Both the position numbers and the translations under genes were made by a program. Under the pieces are notes generated by a model. The model ran no database searches. It was not told the DNA's origin and saw only the letters and a list, made by a program, of their open reading frames with translations. Source: Parietaria judaica (lineage: Eukaryota; Streptophyta; Magnoliopsida; Rosales; Urticaceae). From it: a stretch of DNA of 64,000 bases. Shown piece by piece: positions 57,021 through 64,000 of this stretch. Location of the stretch: the NCBI GenBank assembly GCA_954871525.1, contig OX940863.1:22270001-22334000 (forward strand). Direction: 5' to 3'. How positions within the stretch are numbered: position 1 is the first letter of the stretch; each line of letters opens with the position of its first letter.

Positions 57021-60000
57021 CAATTAGCCGCGTCTGCTCCGCCTCCACCATCGACGATCAGGAGGAAGCGACGCAGGAAAAAGGGAAAAGGAGGACCCCC
57101 GGGCATCCCCAAGATCCTCAACGCGGAAGATGTGGACGACCGAACTGCCGAAGAAAGACTAGGAGGCCCGCAGCTCGAAGAGGTAGAGCAGGTCTGCATC
57201 GATGATTCCGATCCAACCAGAACCGTCGGTATAGGCGCAGGACTCGAGCCAGAGATCAAGGCTCAGCTGGTCGAATTCCTGAAGAAGAACCGGAGAAGTT
57301 TCGCATGGTCTCACGAAGACATGCCGGGAATCGATCCGACGATGGTCACCCACCGGCTCAACACGGACCCCGGACACAAGCCCGTCATACAGAAGCGAAG
57401 AAAGATGGCCTCCGACCGGAACAAGATCATCAACGACGAAGTAGACAAGCTGCTCGCTATGGGGACCATCAGGGAAGTAAAATATCCTCAGTGGTTAGCC
57501 AACACCGTCGTGGTTAAAAAGAAGAATGGCAAGTGGAGAGTGTGCGTCGACTTCACGGATCTCAACAAAGCGTGCCCGAAGGACAGCTTCCCGATGCCGA
57601 ACATCGATCGCCTTGTCGAAGCCACTTACGGGTACGAGCTCCTAAGCTTCATGGATGCCTACTCAGGCTATCACCAGATCCGAATGCATCCAGACGACGA
57701 GGAGAAAACAGCCTTCGTCAGCGAAAGAGGAACCTACTGCTATAAGGTTATGCCCTTCGGTCTGAAAAATGCCGGGGCGACCTACCAGAGGCTAATGACG
57801 AAGATGTTCCATGAACAGATCGGGAAAAGCATGGAGGTATACATCGACGACATGGTCGTCAAATCTCTAAAAGCGGCGATGCACGTGGAGCACTTGGAGG
57901 AATGCTTCGGCGTCCTCAACAAACACCAGATGAAGCTGAACCCCACTAAGTGCACCTTCGGCGTCTCATCCGGGAAATTCTTAGGTCATATGGTCACCCG
58001 ACGAGGAATCGAAGCAAACCCCGAACAGGTCGAAGCCATTCAGAGCATGCCATCGCCAAGAAACCGGCGAGAGGTTCAGAAGTTGACAGGAAGGATCAAC
58101 GCGCTAAGGCGGTTCATTTCACGACAAGCAGACCGAACTCTTCTATTCTACGAGCTGTTGAGGAAAAACAAGAAGTTCGAATGGACCGACAAGTGCGAAG
58201 AGGCTTTCCAAGCGCTAAAGACCTATCTATCGTCGCCGCCCGTTATGACGAAGCCAGAACCCGGAGAGCCGCTCTACCTGTACATCGCCGTGTCCGATCA
58301 AGCAATAAGCCAGGTGCTAGTTCGAGAGGAGAAAGGGGAGCAAAAGCCAGTCTCGTATATCAGCAGAAAGCTCCACGACGCCGAAACGAGGTATCCCACC
58401 ATCGAGAAGCTAGCATTAGCCGTATACGACGCATCGGAGAGACTACGTTTTTACTTCCAAGCCCACACGATCATCGTTATGACGGACAGGCCGATTCGCT
58501 CCATCATTCAAAGCCCGAACCAATCCGGCAGAATCACGAAGTGGAACATAAAGCTAGGAGCGTACGACATCGAATATCAGCTGCGGACGAGTCTGAAGTC
58601 GCAAGTATTAGCCGATTTCCTCATCGAGCTACCTAGGGAGCCCGTGGAGCTGAGCGATGAAGCCGGTACTTGGAAACTCTGTGTCGACGGATCGGCGACT
58701 TCGATGGGATCAGGAATCGGGATTCGGCTCATCTCCCCGATGGGAGAAGTAATCGAGAAGGCGTGCTGCCTCGCCTATCGCTCTACCAACAACGAAGCGG
58801 AATATGAGGCGCTCATCGTCGGGATGCAATCAGCCACGGCCATCGGAGTAAAGAGCTTGAACGCCTTTTCGGATTCTCAGCTAGTTGTAAAGCAAGTCAG
58901 CGGAGAGTACGAAACGAACGACGAAAGGATGGAGGCCTACGCTGGGGTTGTCAGGTCTCTCGAGAAGAAGTTCGATTTCTTCACTTTAACACAAGTGTCC
59001 AGAGGAGACAACAACCACGCGGACGCCTTGGCGAGCCTGGGGTCGACCACCCAGGTAGGAGAGCTCCGATCGATTACGGTAGAAACGCTTCAGACGCCTA
59101 GCATCAAGAGAAGCGAAGGGCCCAATAAGAAGAAGCTAAAAGTGAGCGAGGAAGGACAAACCAACGAGGAGGGCAGCACTCGTGACAGCGACGACGTCCA
59201 GAAGGAAACCAACGAAGAAACTCAGCTCATAGAAGAAGAAGAGAGCGAGGACGAAGAGCCAGGAATAGTAGAAGAGACCGAAGACGAAGATTGGTGGACC
59301 CCCATCCGAGCATACCTGGTCGAAGGAAAGTTACCCGAAGATCGACAAGAGGCGCGGAAAATAAAGACTAAAAGTTCCTGGTACACGATCATAGACCGTA
59401 GGCTTTACTTCAAAAGCCTCGTAGGCCCCTACCTACGCTGTCTATGCAAAGAAGAGGCGAACTACGTCATGGAAGAAATCCACAGCGGAGAGTGCGGTAA
59501 CCACTCAGGCGGACGCAACCTATTGAGGAAAGCCAAGCTACAAGGTTTCTTCTGGGAAACAATGCGAGCGGATTGCACCAACCACGCCAGGAAGTGCGAG
59601 AAATGCCAGCGACACGCCCCAGCAATCAACTGCCCGGCCGAAGAGCTATCGGTGGTGTCGGTGCCCTACCCCTTCATGAAGTGGTCCATGGACATCGTCG
59701 GTCCTATGCCAATCGGAGCAAGACAGAAGAGGTTCATGCTGGTGGTCACGGACTTCTTCACCAAATGGACCGAAGCCGAAGCCTACGCCAATATCAAGGA
59801 TTCCGATGTCGAGAGTTATGTTTGGAAGAACGTAATCACTCGCTTCGGACTCCCCAGGGAGATAATCGCAGACAACGGGTCACAATTCATCTCGAAGAGG
59901 TTCAGAGATTTCTGCGCACGATGGAAGATAAAGCTGAACACTTCAACGCCAAGATATCCCCAGGGGAACGGGAACGCCGAAGCAATCAACCGAACGATCA

Positions 60001-60533
60001 CCGACAACCTCAAGAAGCGGCTCGACAAGAAGAAAGGGCTATGGGCAGATGAACTCCCTGGAGTACTTTGGGCTTATCGGACAACGCCACACTCAGCCAC
60101 CGGAGAAACTCCTTTTGCTTTAGCATTTGGGGTGGAAGCGGTGATCCCGGCGGAAGTAGGAGTCCCCAGTTTCCGGCGATCCTGGGCACCGAACCACGAA
60201 GAAGACAATAACCAAGACCTGCTTCACCAGCTCGACCATATAGACGAAAGACGGGAGCGAGCCAGAATTCATATAGCAAATTACCAGAACACCATCGCAC
60301 GCTTCTACAACAAAAAGGTGCGACCGAGAAGGTTCCGGGTCGGAGAACTGGTCCTCAGACGGGTGTTCCAGAACACAGCCGAGCTTAACGCGGGAAAGCT
60401 AGGTGAAAGCTGGGAAGGCCCTTATACAGTGACCCACATCGTCAAGCCAGGGGTATACGAACTCAAGAACACCGATGGAGTCAAGGTCATAAGAAGGTGG
60501 AATGTCAAGCACTTGAAGAAATTCTACCAATAA
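57021..60533 (+). CDS. Tat pol: RT, RNase H, archaeal-type RNase H, integrase
   Basis: An open stretch of 1170 codons follows an in-frame TAG (57018-57020). It has no obvious start of its own and is the downstream part of a gag-pol polyprotein. Numbering from 57132 (where the recognisable protein begins): RT with WRVCVDFTDLNKACPKD and catalytic YIDDM near 237-241; the RNase H region with KPVSYISRKL and MTDRPIRSII near 415-460; a second, archaeal-type RNase H starting CVDGSATSMGSG near 516, with NNEAEYEAL and FSDSQLV; an acidic linker; integrase HHCC zinc finger (about 780-825); then the D, D and E catalytic residues in MDIVGP, ADNGSQF and GNAEAINRT; and a C-terminal domain (GPYTVTHIVKPGVYEL). 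All catalytic motifs look intact, so this is the best-preserved pol in the window. Confidence 0.92.
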   Translation, partial: QLAASAPPPPSTIRRKRRRKKGKGGPPGIPKILNAEDVDDRTAEERLGGPQLEEVEQVCIDDSDPTRTVGIGAGLEPEIKAQLVEFLKKNRRSFAWSHEDMPGIDPTMVTHRLNTDPGHKPVIQKRRKMASDRNKIINDEVDKLLAMGTIREVKYPQWLANTVVVKKKNGKWRVCVDFTDLNKACPKDSFPMPNIDRLVEATYGYELLSFMDAYSGYHQIRMHPDDEEKTAFVSERGTYCYKVMPFGLKNAGATYQRLMTKMFHEQIGKSMEVYIDDMVVKSLKAAMHVEHLEECFGVLNKHQMKLNPTKCTFGVSSGKFLGHMVTRRGIEANPEQVEAIQSMPSPRNRREVQKLTGRINALRRFISRQADRTLLFYELLRKNKKFEWTDKCEEAFQALKTYLSSPPVMTKPEPGEPLYLYIAVSDQAISQVLVREEKGEQKPVSYISRKLHDAETRYPTIEKLALAVYDASERLRFYFQAHTIIVMTDRPIRSIIQSPNQSGRITKWNIKLGAYDIEYQLRTSLKSQVLADFLIELPREPVELSDEAGTWKLCVDGSATSMGSGIGIRLISPMGEVIEKACCLAYRSTNNEAEYEALIVGMQSATAIGVKSLNAFSDSQLVVKQVSGEYETNDERMEAYAGVVRSLEKKFDFFTLTQVSRGDNNHADALASLGSTTQVGELRSITVETLQTPSIKRSEGPNKKKLKVSEEGQTNEEGSTRDSDDVQKETNEETQLIEEEESEDEEPGIVEETEDEDWWTPIRAYLVEGKLPEDRQEARKIKTKSSWYTIIDRRLYFKSLVGPYLRCLCKEEANYVMEEIHSGECGNHSGGRNLLRKAKLQGFFWETMRADCTNHARKCEKCQRHAPAINCPAEELSVVSVPYPFMKWSMDIVGPMPIGARQKRFMLVVTDFFTKWTEAEAYANIKDSDVESYVWKNVITRFGLPREIIADNGSQFISKRFRDFCARWKIKLNTSTPRYPQGNGNAEAINRTITDNLKKRLDKKKGLWADELPGVLWAYRTTPHSATGETPFALAFGVEAVIPAEVGVPSFRRSWAPNHEEDNNQDLLHQLDHIDERRERARIHIANYQNTIARFYNKKVRPRRFRVGELVLRRVFQNTAELNAGKLGESWEGPYTVTHIVKPGVYELKNTDGVKVIRRWNVKHLKKFYQ

Positions 60534-60813
60534 AGAACGTCATCGGCGCCTCGCGATTTCGGGTTTTAGTTAAGATTTCTTTTCTATTTTTCTTAAGTAT
60601 TTCTATTTTATTTTAAGTTTATTTAACAGGGGACTCCCGACCCTACTTTTTCGGGATCCGCACGATTAGCTCCGGCTTTATTCAATACAACATGGAGTAC
60701 TCTTCCCTCGCGAGCCGCACCCATTGGGGGACTCGAATGGTTTAACGAGGCTCGTCTCTTCAGACAATATTCTATCGATAATTCAAATAAACATGTATCA
60801 CAAAAAGAGATCG

Positions 60814-61648
60814 GTGCCAAGCACTTTATCGCGACAGAGCCCGGTGCATACCGACAAGCTCATCGCCGACAAATCAAAGAAAATACAAAGCCGCTCCGGC
60901 GCAAATTCCGATCGATACATCGCGACAGAGCCCGGTGCATACCGACAAGGTCATCGCCGACAAATCAGTGCCAAGCACTTCATCGCGACAGAGCCCGGTG
61001 CATACCGACAAGCTCATCGCCGACAAATCAAAGAAAATACAAAGCCGCTCCGGCGCAAATTCCGATCGATACATCGCGACAGAGCCCGGTGCATACCGAC
61101 AAGCTCATCGCCGACAAATCAGTGCCAAGCACTTCATCGCGACAGAGCCCGGTGCATACCGACAAGCTCATCGCCGACAAATCAAAGAAAGTAAAAGCCG
61201 CTCCGGCGCAAATTCCGATCGATACATCGCGACAGAGCCCGGTGCATACCGACAAGCTCATCGCCGAGAAATCAGTGCCAAGCACTTCATCGCGACAGAG
61301 CCCGGTGCATACCGACAAGCTCATCGCCGACAAATCAAAGAAAATACAAAGCCGCTCCGGCGCAAATTCTGATCGATACATCGCGATAGAGCCCGGTGCA
61401 TACCGACAAGCTCATCGCCGAATATCACAAACTACTATGGCAAATGGGCCAACATACAAACTATTACGGCAAATGGGCCGAGCATACAAAAGACACTACT
61501 ACGGCATATTGGGCCAACGAAAACAAATCAGTGCCAAGCACTTCATTGCGACAGAGCCCGGTGCATACCGACAAGCTCATCGCCGACAAATCAGTGCCAA
61601 GCACTTCATTGCGACAGAGCCCGGTGCACACCGACAAGCTCATCGCCA
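60814..61648 (+). repeat. tandem array in the Tat 3' region, 154-bp higher-order unit
   Basis: Two related sub-units alternate. A 63-bp unit starts GTGCCAAGCACTTCATCGCG and a 91-bp unit carries AAGCCGCTCCGGCGCAAATT; both share CGACAGAGCCCGGTGCATAC. The composite starts at 60814, 60968, 61122 and 61275 (spacing 154, 154, 153). After a unique stretch (about 61421-61529, itself with repeated GGCAAATGGGCC words) two more 63-bp units follow. Frames open in both strands here are repeat artefacts. Confidence 0.95.
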
Positions 61649-61785
61649 AAAAAAAAAAAAGTGGAGTACACATACTCCCATACTTCATCGATAGCGTACG
61701 AAAGTCATAGATTTTATTGATAAAACCTCGTTACAAATACAATACAATACTTTATACAAATCTATCCAGATACAACAGGGAAAGG

Positions 61786-62103
61786 TCAATCCTCCCGAAC
61801 AACCCTATCGGCTATTTGTTCTATGACGAACTCCCCATTCTCGGAGAGCACGTCCCGAAGGAGATCTTCTACGGCGGCATAATTTACAGGCCTCAGCATC
61901 ATAAATTCGATCACGTAGGCCGAAGAAGGACTAAAGGGAGTCACGTCGTCCATGACTCCGGAGAGAGAGGCAGCCGCACGCCTTATCATATCTTGGACAA
62001 ACTCTTCGAGTATGGCGGGATGGTCTTCGTCGATCGCAAGAAAAGAAGCTAGCACATCCTCGTAGTAAAATAACGGTTCCGAGGTATGGAAAAATTCGTC
62101 ACC
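61786..62103 (-). CDS. possible last exon of the Tat antisense gene
   Basis: On the minus strand a strong acceptor (TTTCTCAG|GG at 62103) precedes 105 codons of acidic, protein-like sequence ending at TGA (61786). A donor-like GCG|GTAGGG at 62298/62297 in the main antisense frame would join to it in phase, giving a 194-bp intron. Without splicing the upstream frame simply stops at 62274. The donor is weak, so this exon is tentative. No domain is recognised. Confidence 0.4.
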   Translation of the reverse strand, partial: GDEFFHTSEPLFYYEDVLASFLAIDEDHPAILEEFVQDMIRRAAASLSGVMDDVTPFSPSSAYVIEFMMLRPVNYAAVEDLLRDVLSENGEFVIEQIADRVVRED

Positions 62104-62273
62104 CTGAGAAAAGAAGTTTAGCCAGAAGTAATGACAGGAACACAAGAGAAGCAACAAGCATAGAAACAATTTAAAGATAAAGAAAGTTCTTTTCATTGAT
62201 AAAATCCATCAAAGGAGTTACAAAGGAAGGACAATGTAAATAAATGTACATAGGAAAAGCTATAAGAAAAGGC

Positions 62274-64000
62274 CTAAGAGCCTTCCTCCCCCCCTACCGC
62301 TTCGTTGGTAACCGCTTCGACGGTAGAGGCGAACGCTTCAGTGGCAACCGCTCCGTTGGTGGAAGTGACGACCCCGTCGTTGGTACCATACTCATCAAGG
62401 CCATCGGAGGCCAAAGAGGCATCCCCACCTACGAAGCGGGTCGCCCAATCGATACCAGCAGAAGAAGGAGCACCAGGGGTAAGCGGAGGAGATTTAGGAT
62501 CGATGAGAGATATGTCATCCAGCTCGCGGGCCTTAGCCTCGTTCTCCTCAAACAAAGTCTTATACTTCGGAAGACGAGGCAGAAGACTCCCAATGGTCGC
62601 CGTAGGAGGAACTTTCTCAAGAAGGCGAGCGTTGGCCCCATACGCGGCGGAGCGGCGATGAAAATTGATAGACTCCTCAAGAGCCTTATATCTCGTCAAG
62701 GCGCGCCACGCTTTGTCTTGAGCCCGGTCGAAGAGGTGTAGGCGCGCTTCGCGCTCAGACTTTGCCTCTGTCTGCGATACCTCGAGTTCCTTTCCGAGGC
62801 GTTTCAGGCACGAGGCCACTCGAGAAGCGAGCCGGCTCTCCTGCTCAACAGGTACGCCCACCGCCTCGCTGATTTGGGTCAGCCGCCACTTCTTCGCCTC
62901 GAGATGCTTCTCGTAGCTTTTCACTATCATGGAGTGACGCCTACGCTCCCCATCCAGCTCGGCCTTCAACGCCGCAACCTCCGCTTCGGCTTTAGCCTTG
63001 CACTCGGCAAGCTCCCTCTCCTGAGTTTGGCGAAGCGAAGCCTCTTCCGCCAATTTGGCCCTCGCGGTCTCCAGTTAATTGGAAGCCCGCTCGGCTGCTT
63101 CCCGATATTTTCGCTCCCCAAGGACGGAAACCCCGAGGTGCGATTCGGTGTCGGCAAGCTTAGCTCGGAGGTCGCTTATCTCCTGAACGCTCTCGCCCCT
63201 GCTCATGTTCTCTTCGAGAATAACGGTGTTGAAACGGGCGAGGGCCTGGAAAAGCATAGCGGCAGCCCGGCCATAACCCCTGACATCGCTCAGAGACAAG
63301 CCGTGAGTCCGAGAAGGTTTGGGCCTGAACAGGTCCCGAAGGACCCGAAGCGAGTATGCTTTCCACTCTTCCGGCGGAGACTCCGAAGTAGGAACTGCCG
63401 GAAATCGCTCCCAAGGAGGAAGAGAAAAACCTCCTGGTCCGGAGTTGGGAAGAAACTTTGGCAGCGGAGAAAGAAAAATCCCGGCATCATCGGATGAAGA
63501 GGCGTTAACCCCAGAAGCACCGGCATCGTCGTTCGGCTCCAAAGAGCCCTCCGGACGAGGCACTTCGGGAAGAGTAGAGACACCGGAAGGAATGACGTCC
63601 GCAAGAAGGCCATCCTCTCCCTCGGGGTGGCCCTCGATCAAAACATTTTCAAAAGATAGGGGAGCCCCCTCCGAAGCATCATGCCGTCCGACGGGCTCCA
63701 AGACGAGGGGCGCGTCGGCAACATCAAGTGCCTCATCGGGTAACAAACCCTCCTCGTCACCCGTAGGAACGGCGACTGAAAGTCTCTCCGCGTCAGGTGC
63801 GGGAGGTGCTAAGGAAGAAACCTCCAAACAAGGAGGCGCGTCGGCAAAAGCCGGAGTCTGAAATCACGAAGAAAATATACATATACATACCCATTAGACA
63901 CACGAAATTTGGGAACATTGCGAAAAATGCAGAGGGAAAACTAGATGTTACCTCGGAGGCCGAGAGGTCCAGCGACGACACCAAATCGATGAAGTCATCA
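62274..64000 (-). pseudogene. Tat-lineage antisense gene, partial, with one stop
   Basis: The minus-strand frame begins beyond the window. An exon at 64000-63952 ends CCGAG|GTAACA; an intron of 94 bp ends TTTCAG|AC; the main exon runs 63857-62274. The two exons join in phase. The first part is acidic and Ser/Pro-rich. The second (about 63190-62760) is Glu/Ala/Lys-rich and looks like a long coiled coil. One in-frame TAA at 63075-63077 separates the two halves; the frame and style continue after it. Tat-lineage elements often carry an antisense gene between pol and the 3' LTR, some with a gag-like or 'putative gypsy-type transposon' domain; that domain would lie further upstream, outside the window. 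Function unknown. Confidence 0.75.

Larger units (their letters stand above)
53805..64000 (+). mobile_element. Ty3/Gypsy retrotransposon, Tat lineage, 3' end beyond window
   Basis: The order is 5' LTR, primer site, gag, protease, RT, RNase H, a second archaeal-type RNase H, integrase, then a tandem-repeat 3' region and an antisense spliced gene. RT before integrase defines Gypsy. The extra RNase H and the antisense gene between pol and the 3' LTR are known features of the Tat lineage (Tat, Ogre, Retand, Grande). The 3' LTR is not reached, so the element is longer than 10.2 kb. Visible damage: one stop and one frameshift in gag-protease, one stop before RT, one stop in the antisense gene. Confidence 0.92.

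Noticed and set aside
60814..61648. CRISPR-like array
   Set aside because: Repeats and 'spacers' are themselves repeated, and the context is a plant retrotransposon.
60724..61710. Several long frames in both strands with repeated peptides
   Set aside because: They exist because the tandem unit lacks stops in those frames; repeat artefacts.

Overview
The window is nuclear DNA from a flowering plant, most likely a eudicot. It has AT-rich intergenic DNA, an intron-containing plant tRNA-Tyr gene, two intronless CBL-interacting protein kinase (CIPK) genes, a spliced plant-specific membrane-protein gene, and a dense load of typical plant transposable elements. I cannot name the species from sequence alone. 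Only four host genes are convincing: a CIPK5/CIPK25-like kinase (26115-27494, +), tRNA-Tyr(GTA) (28031-28117, +), a three-exon 'NST1-like' membrane/charged protein (29743-33798, -) and a CIPK4/7/11/14-like kinase (49403-50725, -). Each kinase has a complete kinase domain, a NAF/FISL motif that binds CBL calcium sensors, and a C-terminal regulatory region. The two kinase genes converge, 22 kb apart.

Layout. 1-7.0 kb: a 5.6-kb non-autonomous Helitron (1297-6921) inserted in the second copy of a 94-bp tandem duplication, so the first copy preserves the empty site. 7-11.4 kb: AT-rich spacer, a TA microsatellite, a probable hAT-like short element, a 685-bp solo LTR with a 5-bp target duplication, and an 893-bp hAT-type non-autonomous element. 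11.5-16.3 kb: a complete but inactivated Ty1/Copia element (Tork/Tnt1-like) with two 395-bp LTRs. 17.9-19.1 kb: a mosaic of palindromic repeats, a Ty3/Gypsy 3'-end relic and a fragment of a glycine-rich RNA-binding protein gene. 19.8-24.8 kb: a decayed hAT-like element with unusually long (about 450-490 bp) terminal inverted repeats.

25-34.4 kb is the gene island: CIPK, tRNA-Tyr with tandemly duplicated 3' flank, a truncated hAT-like insertion, and the NST1-like gene. 34.7-35.9 kb: a 1.19-kb solo LTR. 36.9-41.6 kb: a nearly intact hAT transposon with 8-bp target duplications whose three-exon transposase is spoiled by one visible in-frame stop. 41.6-49.4 kb: gene-free, with two foldback (Mutator-like) elements and a pogo/Emigrant-like element. 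49.4-51.2 kb: the second CIPK and its promoter. 52.4-53.4 kb: a 996-bp foldback element with perfect 9-bp target duplication. 53.8 kb to the window end: the left part of a Tat-lineage Ty3/Gypsy element with a 715-bp 5' LTR, gag-protease with a stop and a frameshift, a long open RT-RNaseH-archaeal-type RNaseH-integrase frame, a 154-bp tandem array in its 3' region, and a spliced antisense gene running off the window edge.

Most of the biology here is transposon biology. All domain assignments come from reading motifs; no database search was run.
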